Assembly: GCA_030066775.1 (NCBI GenBank) | Contig: JASJAY010000015.1 | Location: 1-40,086, forward strand | DNA: 40,086 nt | Reading direction: 5' to 3' | Origin: Planctomycetota bacterium | GTDB taxonomy: Bacteria; Planctomycetota; PLA2; JAEUHO01 | Shown: positions 8,309 to 18,659 of the stretch, piece after piece | Layout of the letters: every line of letters begins with the position of its first letter | Position numbering within the stretch: the stretch's first letter is position 1 | Notes under the pieces: generated by a model | What the model saw: the letters and a program-made list of their open reading frames with translations, nothing else | The model's database searches: none | What the model was told of the DNA's origin: nothing | Program-made: the position numbers and the translations under genes

Positions 8309-9811
8309 CTACCAGCGCTGGAGCAGCCGCGCCAGCACGCGGACGCCGAAGCCGGTTGCGCCCTTGGTGAAGGTGCCGTCCTGGCGCTCGGTCCAGGCCA
8401 TCCCGGCGATGTCCAGGTGGGCCCACGGCACACCCTCGACGAACTTCTCCAGGAAGGCACCGGCGGTGATCGTGCCCGCACCCGGCGAGCCGAGGTTGCT
8501 CACGTCGGCGTACGGGCTCTTGAGCTGCTTGCGGTACGCGTCGTTGATCGGGAGGCGCCACAGGGCGTCACCGCTCCGCTCGGACGCGTCCATCAGCCGC
8601 GCGGCGAGCTTCTCGTCGCTCGAGATCAGCGCGCCGTGGTGGTAGCCGAGGGCAACGATGGCCGCACCCGTCAGCGTCGCGAGGTCGACGATCGCCTTGG
8701 GCTTGGGACGCATCTTCGTGGCGGCATAGGTCAGCGCGTCGGCCAGGATCAGTCGGCCCTCGGCGTCCGTGTTGCGCACCTCGATCGTCGTGCCGTTCAT
8801 CGCCTCGAGGATGTCGCCCGGCTTGTAGGCGTCGGCGCCGGGCATGTTCTCCACGGCCGGCACGAGCCCGAGCACGCGCACCTTCGGCTGGATCCGCGCG
8901 ATCGACTGCATCGCGCCGATCACGGCCGCCCCGCCGCACATGTCGAACTTCATGTCCTCGAGCTTGGCGCTCGGCTTGATCGAGATGCCGCCCGTGTCGA
9001 ACGTGATGCCCTTGCCCACCAGCGCGACGGTGTCGACCTTCTTCTTGCTCCGCGGGGGCGTGTACGTGAGCACGATCAGCTTGGACGGCTGGGCGCTGCC
9101 GCGGCCGACGCCGAGCAGCGAGCCCATGCCGAGCGCCTGCATCTCGTCTTCCTCGAGGACGCGCACCTCGAGGGTGGACTCGCGCGCCGCGAGGTCTTCG
9201 GCCACGGTGGCCAGGTGCGTCGGCGTCGCCGTGTTGCCCGGCTCGTTGCCCAGGTCGCGGGCGAGCAGCACGCCGCTCGCCAGCGCTTCGCCCTCGGCGG
9301 CGCCCTTGCGCAGGCGGCTCGCGTCGTCCGGCATGCCGACGACGCTCAGCTGGTTGACGTCCTTCTCGGCCTTCGTGCCCTTGTAGGTCTCGAAGCGGTA
9401 GAGCCCGACGATCGCGCCCTCGACGAGGAACGAAGCCGTCTCGACCGGACGCGGCGTGCCCTTGCCGTTCTTGCGAAGCGGGGCGGCGAGGCTCACCGAG
9501 GTCGCCCCAGCGTCGCGCGCCGCGCGCACACCCTTGGCCGCCGCCTGGCGCAGCGACTCGAGGTCGGCATCCGCGCCGACCCCGACCACGACCACGGTCG
9601 GCACGCGCGCCTTGGCGCCCTGGTGGAGCGTGACGAGCTCGCCGGCCTTGGCGGCGAACGCGTCGCGGTCGAGCAGGCCGCGGTAGGCGTCGTACGCCTC
9701 CGCCCCGAGTCGCCGCACGAGCTTGCGCGACGCCGAGACGTCGTCTGCGAAGAGCACGCACGCCTCGTCGCGCAGCCGTCCCAGCCCCTGGGTCTTGACG
9801 TCCACCTTCAT
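8309..9811 (-). CDS. pepA: Leucyl aminopeptidase (cytosol aminopeptidase, M17)
   Basis: 500 residues, the normal length for the M17 family, which removes N-terminal residues from peptides with two metal ions as a cytosolic hexamer. The catalytic domain carries GKGITFDTGG (K267, D272), ISIKP (catalytic-type K279), D290 in KFDMCGG, and NTDAEGRL (D349, E351, R353), so all metal ligands and the bicarbonate-site Arg are present. The N-terminal half is the less conserved macro-like domain. The ATG is preceded by a GGGGCAAGG stretch at usable spacing. It lies downstream of the small DRR-repeat protein and may share its transcript (57-base gap). Some PepA proteins also bind DNA, but nothing here bears on that. 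Confidence 0.95.
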   Translation of the reverse strand: MKVDVKTQGLGRLRDEACVLFADDVSASRKLVRRLGAEAYDAYRGLLDRDAFAAKAGELVTLHQGAKARVPTVVVVGVGADADLESLRQAAAKGVRAARDAGATSVSLAAPLRKNGKGTPRPVETASFLVEGAIVGLYRFETYKGTKAEKDVNQLSVVGMPDDASRLRKGAAEGEALASGVLLARDLGNEPGNTATPTHLATVAEDLAARESTLEVRVLEEDEMQALGMGSLLGVGRGSAQPSKLIVLTYTPPRSKKKVDTVALVGKGITFDTGGISIKPSAKLEDMKFDMCGGAAVIGAMQSIARIQPKVRVLGLVPAVENMPGADAYKPGDILEAMNGTTIEVRNTDAEGRLILADALTYAATKMRPKPKAIVDLATLTGAAIVALGYHHGALISSDEKLAARLMDASERSGDALWRLPINDAYRKQLKSPYADVSNLGSPGAGTITAGAFLEKFVEGVPWAHLDIAGMAWTERQDGTFTKGATGFGVRVLARLLQRW

Positions 9812-9868
9812 GGCCTTGCCCCTTCAGCCCAATCGGGCCTCGCTGCGGTCGAACGTGCCGCCGCTGCC

Positions 9869-10204
9869 TCAGTCGGCTCGTTTCTCGTAGCCCAGCCCGC
9901 GCAGGATGCGCAGCACCTCGCTCCAGGTCGGGAACGGTCTGCCGGTCTGGTCCTTGAACAAGCGGATGGCGTTGATGAACTCGAGCTCGTCCTGGCTCAG
10001 CTCATACTGGTTCGGACCACGGCGGCGACGGCGCTGGACCTTCCGGCGGTCGGTGCCCGAGCGCCGCTCGACCTCGACCGGGACGTCCTGCTTGCGGCGG
10101 TCCCCCACGCGGCGTCGATCCGACACCGCGCGCCGGTCGGTCTCCGGCGCCGGGGATCCGGAATCCGCCTCCGCGCCGCCGTTCGTGGTCTCGTCCTCCG
10201 CCAT
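9869..10204 (-). CDS. Small arginine-rich protein with repeated DRR motifs
   Basis: 111 residues from the ATG at 10204. A TTG nine bases earlier is an alternative. Residues 1-25 are acidic and low complexity. Then come spaced [ST/G]-D-R-R and E-R-R units (TDRRAVSDRRRVGDRRK, ERRSGTDRRK), ending in a run of arginines (QRRRRRG). The last 45 residues form a compact, non-repetitive domain (ELSQDELEFINAIRLFKDQ, TWSEVLRILRGLGY) that looks helical. The charged repeats suggest nucleic acid or polyphosphate binding or a disordered linker, but this is inference. I do not know its role. It sits between a membrane-anchored repeat protein and pepA in the same orientation. Confidence 0.65.
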   Translation of the reverse strand: MAEDETTNGGAEADSGSPAPETDRRAVSDRRRVGDRRKQDVPVEVERRSGTDRRKVQRRRRRGPNQYELSQDELEFINAIRLFKDQTGRPFPTWSEVLRILRGLGYEKRAD

Positions 10205-10264
10205 GCGGGGCAAAGGGTACTCGGGATCGGCTTCGGGGCGCCCGTTCTGCCTTCGGCGCTCGGG

Positions 10265-12277
10265 CTAGTCCCCGGAGAGGACCACGTCGACGACGAAGGT
10301 CTCTCCGCCGACGGCGTCGTAGGTCTGCTCGAACGAGAGGCCCGTCTCGGTCTTGGCGCGCACCGAAACGGAGCCCGGGCGGACGGGGACGTCGTGCGCA
10401 GCGAGGCTGTAGAGGGGCCGCCACGCGCCGTCGCCCTCGCGGTACTCGACCTGAACCTTGGTGTCCGGCGCGCGGCCGCGCTCGGTGAGGATCGACTGCA
10501 TGCGCATATAGCCCCAACGTGCCAGCGTCACGCGGCCGACGTCGGTGGGACGGCCCTCGAGGACGTCGATCTCGTCCGTGGTGAGCGGGATGAAGCCGGG
10601 CGCTTCGACCTTGAGTCGGTACTTCCCCGGCACCACGTTGTCCGTTTCCAGCAGCCCGCTGCGCGAGACGTAGCGTCCGATCACGCGTTCGCCCTTCTCG
10701 CCGGCGCGCAACAGCAGCACCACGGCCGGGTCCACGGCGCGTTCGTTCTGGTCGAAGAGCCGCAGCTCGAGGCTGCCGCCCCCACCCATGGGGAACTGGA
10801 GGTCGACAGGCGTGCCCTTCTTCACCTCGATCGTCTGCGGCATCGATGCGTTCGAGCCGGCCTGGATCCAGATCTCGTACGTGCCTTCGCGCACGTCCTC
10901 GATCCCGAAGCGGTTCTTGCGATCGATCACGTGGCCCTTGCGGACGAGGCGCGTCATGCCCGACGTCTGTTCGCCCACGGGCTCGAGGTAGATGAAGATG
11001 CGCCCGCCTCGCGGTCGCTTGTCGAGCCCTTCCACCGTGCCCTGGATCCGCCCGCGCGGCTTGATGTGGATTTCGAGGTTCTTGGTGCCCGCCTGTGCGC
11101 CGTGGTGGTACTCCTTCCCGAAGGAGGGGTGCGTGAGCACGATGTTGTGCCGCCCGAGCGCCAGGCCCCCCATCGAGAAGGCGCCCTTCTTGTCTGTCGT
11201 GACGTAGCGCTTCTGGCCCTGCGCGTCCCACCAGTGGCGGTAGTAGGCGGTGATGCTCTCGAACGCCATCACCACGCCCTCGATCGGATCGCCGCTCTCG
11301 GCGTCGATGACGCGACCGGAGATGCGCTTGCCCTTGCGCAGTCGGAACTCGCGCTCGACCGTCTCGCCGCCGCGCACGATGGTCCGCCGCGGTGTGCGCT
11401 TGCCGCCTTCCGCGTCGAAGTCGAACCACTTGTAGTCGGGATGGGTCACGATGAACTCGAGCTGGACGCCCTCGCCCAGCGGCCCGAGCTCGAAGCGCCC
11501 GTCCGCGTCGGTGCGGAAGCGCAGCGCCTCGGTGCCCTGATACGGGATGCCCCAGATGCGCTCGCCGAGCTCCTTGGCCAGGAAGTGGCCCAAGAGCGCG
11601 ATCTCCGAGCGCTCGACGACCACGCCGCGGCCGCTGCGGGCGCCGTACGCGCCGTCCTCACCCATCTCGGGCGGCGGCGCGGTCGGGTGCTGCAGGAAGA
11701 TGTCGACGCGCACGTTGGGGACGGCGCGCCCCGACTCGTGATCGACCACCTGGCCCTTCACGCGCCCGGCGGGCTTCAGCACGATGCGAACGTCATCCTG
11801 GGGACGACCAACGCGCTCGACGTTGAGGAAGTAGCGCTGGTGGTACGCAAGCGCGTGGGTCACGCGCGCCCGGCTCTGGGCCGGAATGCGCCAGCGTCCA
11901 TCCGGGCCGGTGGTGAGCTCGCGCCCGCCGATGTAGTAGTCCCCGATGGTCGGGATGCTGCTCGGGTCGCCCGGGTCGAACTCGCGCCCTCCGGCTCCCG
12001 CCCGCATCAGCGCGTCGTCGCCGGCGTTGAAGGCCACGAGGATCACGCGCGCGCCCTCGATCGGGGCACCCTGCTCGTCCACCACGATGCCCGCGTACAC
12101 GCCCCCCATCGGGAGCTCGATGTCGATGTCGCGGCGCTCGGTGGGCTTCGTCGTGAGCTGAGGCAGGTCGTTGGTCGCGTCCTCGACCGGCGCGCCCTCC
12201 TGCATGAGGACCCAGACGAGGCCACCGATAGCCACGATCACGGCCAGGATGGCGATCAGGCGGGTCAGGATGCGCAT
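10265..12277 (-). CDS. Membrane-anchored carboxypeptidase-regulatory repeat protein
   Basis: 670 residues. One N-terminal hydrophobic helix (LIAILAVIVAIGGLVWVLM, about 7-25) acts as an uncleaved anchor or signal. The rest is a string of beta-sandwich carboxypeptidase-regulatory-like (transthyretin-like) domains. Recognisable openings are GGVYAGIVVDEQGAPIEGAR, GRVKGQVVDHESGRAVPNVR, GKRISGRVIDAESGDPIEGV and GRIQGTVEGLDKRPRGGRIF, each followed by TDxDGRF/ITDKKGAF-type turns. Such domains are found in exported structural and adhesion proteins. No enzymatic domain is visible. GGAGA lies about eight bases before the ATG. A CATACT element about 40 bases upstream of the start could be a -10 box, but no convincing -35 pairs with it. 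Confidence 0.8.
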   Translation of the reverse strand: MRILTRLIAILAVIVAIGGLVWVLMQEGAPVEDATNDLPQLTTKPTERRDIDIELPMGGVYAGIVVDEQGAPIEGARVILVAFNAGDDALMRAGAGGREFDPGDPSSIPTIGDYYIGGRELTTGPDGRWRIPAQSRARVTHALAYHQRYFLNVERVGRPQDDVRIVLKPAGRVKGQVVDHESGRAVPNVRVDIFLQHPTAPPPEMGEDGAYGARSGRGVVVERSEIALLGHFLAKELGERIWGIPYQGTEALRFRTDADGRFELGPLGEGVQLEFIVTHPDYKWFDFDAEGGKRTPRRTIVRGGETVEREFRLRKGKRISGRVIDAESGDPIEGVVMAFESITAYYRHWWDAQGQKRYVTTDKKGAFSMGGLALGRHNIVLTHPSFGKEYHHGAQAGTKNLEIHIKPRGRIQGTVEGLDKRPRGGRIFIYLEPVGEQTSGMTRLVRKGHVIDRKNRFGIEDVREGTYEIWIQAGSNASMPQTIEVKKGTPVDLQFPMGGGGSLELRLFDQNERAVDPAVVLLLRAGEKGERVIGRYVSRSGLLETDNVVPGKYRLKVEAPGFIPLTTDEIDVLEGRPTDVGRVTLARWGYMRMQSILTERGRAPDTKVQVEYREGDGAWRPLYSLAAHDVPVRPGSVSVRAKTETGLSFEQTYDAVGGETFVVDVVLSGD

Positions 12278-12370
12278 GGACCGGTCTCCGGGATCGCCTC
12301 GAAACGAGCCCCCTCGGAGTATGCCGCGCCCACAGCCCCTACGAACGCCGTTTCGCGCGTGTTTGAAGGC

Positions 12371-12760
12371 CTAGATCCGACCGTCCAGCTCCGCGAAGTC
12401 GAATGCGCCCGACTCCTGGCCGGGAACGCGGTAGCTGTCCTCGTCCTCGTGGTGCGTCGAGAACTCGATGATCTCGGCGTCCTCGATGCCCCAGAAGCGG
12501 TGCTCCACCCCCTGCGGGACGTGCTGGTGGTCGCCCGGGCCCATCACCCGCTCGCGATCGCCCAGCTCCAGGAAGACCTTCCCGGAGATCACGTAGAAGA
12601 CCTCGTCCTTGTTCTTGTGGAGGTGCAGGGAGCAGCGGTAGCCCCGGCGCAGGATCAGCTTCTTGCCGCAGTAGTCGCGGTTGACGATCCAGTGCTCTTC
12701 GCCCCACACCTTGGGCACCTTGTGCGTGGGGATCTGCTCGAGGGCTTTGCGCGTCTTCAT
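12371..12760 (-). CDS. Cupin-domain protein, mannose-6-phosphate isomerase type II-like
   Basis: 129 residues forming one cupin barrel. It starts with KVWGEEHWIVN, the opening typical of the C-terminal isomerase half of AlgA/ManC enzymes. The two metal-binding cupin motifs follow: CSLHLHKNKDEVFYVISG and HVPQGVEHRFWG. Stand-alone members of this group include phosphomannose isomerases and sugar-nucleotide-modifying cupins. The exact substrate is not deducible. It has an excellent GGAGG ribosome binding site. The gene is flanked by ddl and an anchored repeat protein, so an envelope-sugar role is plausible but not shown. Confidence 0.8.
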   Translation of the reverse strand: MKTRKALEQIPTHKVPKVWGEEHWIVNRDYCGKKLILRRGYRCSLHLHKNKDEVFYVISGKVFLELGDRERVMGPGDHQHVPQGVEHRFWGIEDAEIIEFSTHHEDEDSYRVPGQESGAFDFAELDGRI

Positions 12761-12821
12761 GCCGGCCTCCAGTTTCCGGGAGCCCGGGGGGCCCGTCCCA
12801 CCATTTTCCTGCTGCCGCTGA

Positions 12822-13973
<1,152 letters not shown>

Positions 13974-13982
13974 GCGCACCTC

Positions 13983-14016
13983 CCGCGAAACCCCAACATA
14001 TCCAGGGGTTTCACGG
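13983..14016 (-). promoter_or_regulatory. Long hairpin abutting the ddl ribosome binding site
   Basis: On the minus strand, CCGTGAAACCCC (14016-14005) pairs with GGGGTTTCGCGG (13994-13983), giving twelve pairs of which one is a G-U wobble, around a ten-base AT-rich loop. The 3' arm runs directly into the GGGAGG Shine-Dalgarno of ddl. The UDP-sugar pyrophosphorylase gene stops 44 bases upstream. No U-tract follows, so it may control ddl translation or mRNA stability, or serve as a weak terminator. Confidence 0.5.
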
Positions 14017-14060
14017 AACGCACCCAAGATCTCGCGGTCGGCCCGTGGGGCGCCCGGGCC

Positions 14061-15368
14061 CTAGAGATAGGCCTCGGCGCCGTCCACCTCGAGCGGATGC
14101 AGCGAGACCGGATCCGGCAGCGGGAGCTTGCGCTCCGTGTGCCAGCGCCGCACCTCCGCGTCGACCAGGAGCCGCGAGGTGGCCGGGCTGTCCGTGCCCT
14201 CGGCGTTCTTCACCGGGGCGAACTCCCAGGTGCGCTTCACCTCGTGCACCTCGAAGCGGTCGGCCTCCGGGAAGATGTCGAACAGGAAGCGCTCGAGCTT
14301 CCAGGCGTTCGGCTCCGTCGGCTTCACGAGCGCGCCCGCCGCGTCCAGGTGCGCCACCTTCTTGTGGGCGCGGTGGAGCGGCATCTCGTATCCGCCGTCG
14401 AAGAGGTCCTTGAGGAAGCGCACACCGAACGCGTGCACCGCGATCGAGCCGAGGTTGACCGACTCCGGCACGTCGTCCGGCAGCTCGGTGTACTCGACGA
14501 TCCGGTGGCGGCCCGAGATGTCGCGCGCGAGCACGCCGACGCGCTCGTCGGGGGTGGCCTTCGCGACGCCCTTGCTGACGATCTGCGCCTTGCGCTCGAC
14601 CATCCAGCCGAGCATGACGGGATCGAGCGGGCGACCCAGGGGGTTGTCCACCTGGAACGTCGTGAGCGCATCGATGCCGGCCGCGGCCAGCTCGTCGAGC
14701 ACGCCGGCGTTCACGAGCGCGGGCCAGAGGCCGCCGTGTCCGTCGGGCGCCATGGCGAGCTCGCCCGGGGCGGCGAGCAGGCCGCGTCCCGCATCGTCGA
14801 CCGCGGGCAGCTGCCCCTGCACAACGAAGTGGATCTGCGCGGGGTCGAGGCCCCAGCTCGGCGCCTCCTCGAAGGCCTCGCGCGTGGCGGCCTCGGTCGC
14901 GGGACTCACCAAGACGTAGTACGGCACGGCACGGCCGGCGCGACGGCCCGCGGCCGCGATGCGCTCGCCGAGGATCTTGAAGAGCGTGCGGTCGGGCTCC
15001 GGGCCGAAGACATACGTGCCCTTGGGACCCGGATGCCCGAGGCGCGTGCCCTGGCCGCCGGCCAGGAGGATCGTGGCCACGCGGCCCCCCGCGAGGAAGG
15101 CCTGCCCCATCTCCGCCAGGCGCCCGCGAACCCCGCCCTGCGCCTGCTGGCGCTTCCAGGTCAGCCCCTGGGGCGGCCGCAGCGAGGTCGCCGGGGACGA
15201 GGACTCGGACTGGGCCGCCTTGGCCAGCGCGGCCCACGGCTGTGCGGCGGCGTGCGCCAGGAAGCGCTCTGCCTCCGTCTCGCTCAGCGTCGCGGCATGC
15301 TCGACGAGATGCGCCTGCCCGGCCTCGACCAGGTGGGCGCGCGATGCCGCGGGATCGAAGGCCGTCAC
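14061..15368 (-). CDS. UDP-sugar pyrophosphorylase (UDPGP/UAP family)
   Basis: 435 residues, starting at a GTG with AGGAG nine bases upstream. The nearest ATG is out of frame. It belongs to the eukaryotic-type UDPGP family, which couples UTP with a sugar 1-phosphate (GlcNAc-1-P or Glc-1-P) to give the UDP-sugar and pyrophosphate in the cytosol. Visible motifs are LAGGQGTRLG (102-111) with the downstream PKG lysine (115-117), FGPEPDRTLFKI, GHGGLWPAL, TTFQVDNPLGRPLDP (metal/sugar site) and a C-terminal WEFAPVKNAEG. This ending resembles UDP-N-acetylglucosamine pyrophosphorylases (FAPVKNA), so UDP-GlcNAc is the favoured product. It follows fabF by 16 bases and could supply precursors for peptidoglycan or lipid A alongside ddl and the fab genes. 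Confidence 0.85.
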   Translation of the reverse strand: MTAFDPAASRAHLVEAGQAHLVEHAATLSETEAERFLAHAAAQPWAALAKAAQSESSSPATSLRPPQGLTWKRQQAQGGVRGRLAEMGQAFLAGGRVATILLAGGQGTRLGHPGPKGTYVFGPEPDRTLFKILGERIAAAGRRAGRAVPYYVLVSPATEAATREAFEEAPSWGLDPAQIHFVVQGQLPAVDDAGRGLLAAPGELAMAPDGHGGLWPALVNAGVLDELAAAGIDALTTFQVDNPLGRPLDPVMLGWMVERKAQIVSKGVAKATPDERVGVLARDISGRHRIVEYTELPDDVPESVNLGSIAVHAFGVRFLKDLFDGGYEMPLHRAHKKVAHLDAAGALVKPTEPNAWKLERFLFDIFPEADRFEVHEVKRTWEFAPVKNAEGTDSPATSRLLVDAEVRRWHTERKLPLPDPVSLHPLEVDGAEAYL

Positions 15369-15384
15369 GGCATCTGTCTCCTGG

Positions 15385-16635
15385 CTAGTCGCCTTCGTAC
15401 TTCCCGAAGGCGAGGGTCACGTTGTGGCCGCCGAAGCCCAGGCTGTTGGAGAGCGCGTACCGGATGTCCATCTCACGCGCCACGTTCGGCACGTAGTCGA
15501 GATCGCAGTCCGGGTCGGCCTCCTCCTGGTTGATCGTCGGGTGCACCTTGCTGTCCGCGATGCTGCGGACGGTGAAGATCGCCTCGACGCCGCCGGATGC
15601 GCCGAGCAGGTGGCCCACCATCGACTTGGACGACGACATGCACAGCTCGCGGGCGTGATCGCCGAAGACGGCCTTCACCGCCTCCGTCTCGGCCACGTCG
15701 TTGAGCGCCGTCGAGGTGCCGTGGGCGTTGATGTAGTCGATCGTGGACGGATCGAGGCCACCGTCCTTGAGCGCCAGCCGCATCGAGCGCTGCGGCCCGA
15801 TGCCGCCCGGTGCCGGGGCGGTGATGTGGTGCGAGTCGGAGCTCATGCCGGCCCCGAGGACCTCGCAGTAGATGCGCGCGCCGCGCTGCTTGGCGTGCTC
15901 CAGCTCCTCGAAGAGCAGGATGCCCGCGCCCTCACCCATCACGAAGCCGTCGCGGTTCTTGTCGAACGGTCGGCTGGCGCCGGCCGGGTCGTCGTTGCGC
16001 CGCGACATCGCGCGCATGGCGTTGAACCCCGCCATGCCCATCGACGTGATCGTCGCCTCGGCACCGCCCGTGATCAGCGCATCGCACTCGCCGCTGCGGA
16101 TGCTGCGCAGCGCCAGGGCCATCGCGTGGTTGCTGGACGCGCACGCGGATGCGGTGATGAACGAGGGGCCCTGGAGCCCGAAGCGGATGCTCAGCTGGCC
16201 GGCGATGGCGTTGGCCATCATCTTCGGCACGAAGAAGGCACTCACCCGCTGCGGGCCCTTCTCCATGATCGTGGTGTGGGTCTCCTCGATCGAGTCGAGG
16301 CCCCCGATGCCCGTGCCGAGGATGGCGCCGAAGCGCTCGGGGTCGAACCCGTTCTCCCCGAGCCCGGCATCGGCCCACGCCTGGGTGGCAGCGGCAATGC
16401 CGTACTGCGCACACAGGTCCAGCTTCTTGATGTCACGCTTCTGGACCCAGTCGGTCGCATTCCAGCCCTTGAGCTCCCCTGCGATCAGGCAGGGCATCTC
16501 GAGCAGCTCGGCGTTGAACCGCGTGATGCGCCCGATGCCGCTTTCGCCGGCAAGCAGGGCGTTCCACGAGGTGTCGACGTCGTTGCCGCAGGCGTTGACC
16601 GTCCCGAGACCGGTGACGACGACGCGGCGCGTCAT
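15385..16635 (-). CDS. fabF: 3-oxoacyl-[acyl-carrier-protein] synthase II
   Basis: 416 residues, the usual length of the elongating condensing enzyme, which adds malonyl-ACP units to acyl-ACP in the cytosol. The Cys-His-His triad is present: the nucleophile in [14 protein letters not shown], the first His in NAHGTST and the second in [11 protein letters not shown], with the lysine-containing SSKSM just before. The GFGGHN motif is near the C-terminus. It starts four bases after the acpP stop and ends the rpmF-to-fabF cluster. Its start region has an AAGGACTGAGG stretch that overlaps the acpP stop codon. Confidence 0.95.
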   Translation of the reverse strand: MTRRVVVTGLGTVNACGNDVDTSWNALLAGESGIGRITRFNAELLEMPCLIAGELKGWNATDWVQKRDIKKLDLCAQYGIAAATQAWADAGLGENGFDPERFGAILGTGIGGLDSIEETHTTIMEKGPQRVSAFFVPKMMANAIAGQLSIRFGLQGPSFITASACASSNHAMALALRSIRSGECDALITGGAEATITSMGMAGFNAMRAMSRRNDDPAGASRPFDKNRDGFVMGEGAGILLFEELEHAKQRGARIYCEVLGAGMSSDSHHITAPAPGGIGPQRSMRLALKDGGLDPSTIDYINAHGTSTALNDVAETEAVKAVFGDHARELCMSSSKSMVGHLLGASGGVEAIFTVRSIADSKVHPTINQEEADPDCDLDYVPNVAREMDIRYALSNSLGFGGHNVTLAFGKYEGD

Positions 16636-16639
16636 GGCC

Positions 16640-16900
16640 TCAGTCCTTCTTCTTCATCGCCTCTTCGATGTACGAGATGGCGTCGCCGACGGTGCGGATG
16701 TTCTCGGCTTCCTCGTCCGGAATGCTGAGGTCGAAGCCTTCCCTCGAGAACTCGTCCTCGAGCTCCATGATGAGCTCGACCGTGTCGAGGCTGTCCGCAC
16801 CGAGGTCGTTGATGAACGACGTCTCTTCGTTCACCTTGTCCTTCGGCTGACCCATCTGCTCACAGACGATCTCGATCACACGATCCCTGACGCTACTCAC
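16640..16900 (-). CDS. acpP: Acyl carrier protein
   Basis: 86 residues from a GTG start preceded by GGAGG at eight-base spacing. The earlier in-frame ATG would add a basic tail unlike any ACP. The phosphopantetheine attachment site is DSLDTVEL with Ser37, followed by the acidic helix II typical of ACP ([10 protein letters not shown]). The protein is strongly acidic apart from its C-terminal Lys run. It carries growing acyl chains between FabD, FabG and FabF, all encoded alongside. A hairpin lies in the 71-base gap after fabG. Confidence 0.96.
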   Translation of the reverse strand: MSSVRDRVIEIVCEQMGQPKDKVNEETSFINDLGADSLDTVELIMELEDEFSREGFDLSIPDEEAENIRTVGDAISYIEEAMKKKD

Positions 16901-16932
16901 GGCGATTACCTCCGTTGGCCTTGCTCGGCCCC

Positions 16933-16962
16933 GCGGCTTCCGGGTGTCCCCCGCCAAGCCGC
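16933..16962 (-). promoter_or_regulatory. Hairpin in the fabG-acpP gap
   Basis: GCGGCTT (16933-16939) and AAGCCGC (16956-16962) are perfect seven-base arms, and GGG/CCC can pair inside. The hairpin lies between the fabG stop and the acpP ribosome binding site, a place where acpP-specific processing or expression control is often needed because ACP is made in excess of FabG. Seven-base arms can arise by chance in GC-rich DNA. Confidence 0.35.
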
Positions 16963-16971
16963 ACCGTTTTC

Positions 16972-17709
16972 CTACATGACCATCCCGCCGTCCACAGGAA
17001 TAACCTGTCCGGTGACGTACCCGGCCTCTTCGGAGGCGAGGAACACCACGACCTCGGCAACGTCTTCGACGCTGCCCAGGCGCTGGAGCGGGATGCGATT
17101 CTTGAGCTCGTCGGCCACCTTGTCGCCGAGGTCCGCCGTCATGTCCGTCTGGATGAAGCCGGGGGCGACGGCGTTGGCGGTGACCTTGCGTGCGGCCATC
17201 TCCTTGGCGACGGCCTTGGTGAACCCGGCGATGCCGGCCTTGCTGGCGGCGTAGTTCGCCTGCCCGGCGTTGCCGGTGAGGCCGACGACCGAGGTGATGT
17301 TGATCAGGCGCCCGCGGCGGCTCTTCATGAGCCGACGCGCCGCGGCGCGCGTGACGAAGAACGTGCCCGAGAGGTTGACGTCGAGGACACGACTCCAGTC
17401 GTCGTCCTTCATGCGCATCAGCAGGCCGTCGCGGGTGATGCCGGCGTTGTTGACCACGACGTCGAGCCCGCCACCGTGCTCCACGGCGGCGTCGACGGCG
17501 GCCTGTGCGCTCTCCGGATTGGCCACGTCGGCGGCGACGAAGCGCACGTTGTCCGCGTTGCCGCTCGCCTCGATCGTGGCCGCGGCGGCCTCCTCGTTGC
17601 GACCGGTGAAGGTCACCTTCGCCCCGCGGGACGCGAACGCCTGGACGACGCCGCGACCGATGCCGCGCGTGCCGCCCGTAACCAGGACCGAGACGCCGTC
17701 GAAGCTCAC
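16972..17709 (-). CDS. fabG: 3-oxoacyl-[acyl-carrier-protein] reductase
   Basis: 245 residues from a GTG with AGGAG upstream. This start overlaps the fabD stop by four bases (GTGA). It is a short-chain dehydrogenase using NADPH to reduce 3-oxoacyl-[11 protein letters not shown] (11-18) is the cofactor loop, NNAG is present, and the catalytic Ser-Tyr-Lys lie in [15 protein letters not shown] and ANYAASKAG. The C-terminal PxxxxVDGGMVM ending is typical of FabG. An in-frame extension to 17874 is a by-product of overlap with fabD. Confidence 0.95.
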   Translation of the reverse strand: MSFDGVSVLVTGGTRGIGRGVVQAFASRGAKVTFTGRNEEAAAATIEASGNADNVRFVAADVANPESAQAAVDAAVEHGGGLDVVVNNAGITRDGLLMRMKDDDWSRVLDVNLSGTFFVTRAAARRLMKSRRGRLINITSVVGLTGNAGQANYAASKAGIAGFTKAVAKEMAARKVTANAVAPGFIQTDMTADLGDKVADELKNRIPLQRLGSVEDVAEVVVFLASEEAGYVTGQVIPVDGGMVM

Positions 17710-18659
17710 GCGCGTTCTCCTGCTGCCGGCGCCAGGTCCTTGACCGCCGCCGCGTCGTTGGCGCCGACCGTCTGGAGCTCGGGGTCGATGCGTCGGATGA
17801 GGGCCGAGAGCACGCGACCGGGCGCGGGTTCCACCACGCGGTCCGTGCCGAGGCCGCCGGCGGTCTTCACGCACTCGATGAAGCGCACCGGGTTCGTCAC
17901 CTGCATGACGAGGTTGCGCCGGATCTGGTCCGGGTCGCGCGTCGCCTCGGCCGTGACGTTCGAGATGACGGGCACGCGCGGCGTGTGCACCTCGACGGTG
18001 TCGAGCGTGCGCGAGAGCCGATCGGCGCCGGGCTGCATGAGGCTGCTGTGGAACGCGCCCGCGACCGGCAGCCGGCTCGCGCGACGCATGCCGCGCTCCT
18101 TCGCCAACGCCTCCGCAGCCTCGAGCGACGGCACGTCGCCGGAGATCACGACCTGGCCCGGTGCGTTCAGGTTGGCCACGCTGAGCACGCCGCCCGTCTG
18201 CGCGCGCACGTCGGCGCAGAGCGTCTCGGCGACATCCTGATCGCAGCGCAGCGCGAGCATGCCGGACGGCACCGCCTCGCTGGCCTCCTGCATCCCGAGG
18301 CCGCGCTCGCGCACGAGCACCAGCGCATCCTTCAGGGAGAGCGCCCCGGCCGCGTAGAGCGCCGTGAACTCGCCCAGCGAGAGGCCGAAGCAGGCCGAGA
18401 GGGAGTCGTCGTCCAAGCCGCCGTTGGCGCGCAGCGCCTCCGTGACCGCCGCCCCGACCGCGAGGATCGCGGGCTGCTGGAGATCGGTGCGAACGAGCTC
18501 TTCCTTCGGCCCGTCGCGGCAGACCGCGTACAGATCGAGGCCAAGCACGTCCGAGGCGATGTCGAAGACGCGCTTCGCCTCCGGGTACGCGTCCGCCACG
18601 TCGACGCCCATGCCGACGTGCTGGGCGCCCTGCCCGGGGAAGGCCAGTGCCGTCCTCAT
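17706..18659 (-). CDS. fabD: Malonyl-CoA--acyl-carrier-protein transacylase
   Basis: 317 residues. FabD moves malonyl from CoA to ACP in the cytosol. FPGQGAQ opens the protein (7-13), the nucleophile elbow is GLSLGEF with Ser94, and the partner His is in GAFHSSLM. The canonical GHSxGE has Leu instead of His at the second position, a variant seen in several phyla. Its start overlaps the plsX stop (ATGA), so translation of plsX, fabD and fabG is coupled in series. In the classical order fabH would lie between plsX and fabD, and it is absent. Confidence 0.95.
   Translation of the reverse strand: MRTALAFPGQGAQHVGMGVDVADAYPEAKRVFDIASDVLGLDLYAVCRDGPKEELVRTDLQQPAILAVGAAVTEALRANGGLDDDSLSACFGLSLGEFTALYAAGALSLKDALVLVRERGLGMQEASEAVPSGMLALRCDQDVAETLCADVRAQTGGVLSVANLNAPGQVVISGDVPSLEAAEALAKERGMRRASRLPVAGAFHSSLMQPGADRLSRTLDTVEVHTPRVPVISNVTAEATRDPDQIRRNLVMQVTNPVRFIECVKTAGGLGTDRVVEPAPGRVLSALIRRIDPELQTVGANDAAAVKDLAPAAGERA

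Noticed and set aside
9869..10213. TTG start adding three residues to the DRR protein
   Set aside because: The ATG at 10204 is a better start codon and the longer start has no better ribosome binding site.
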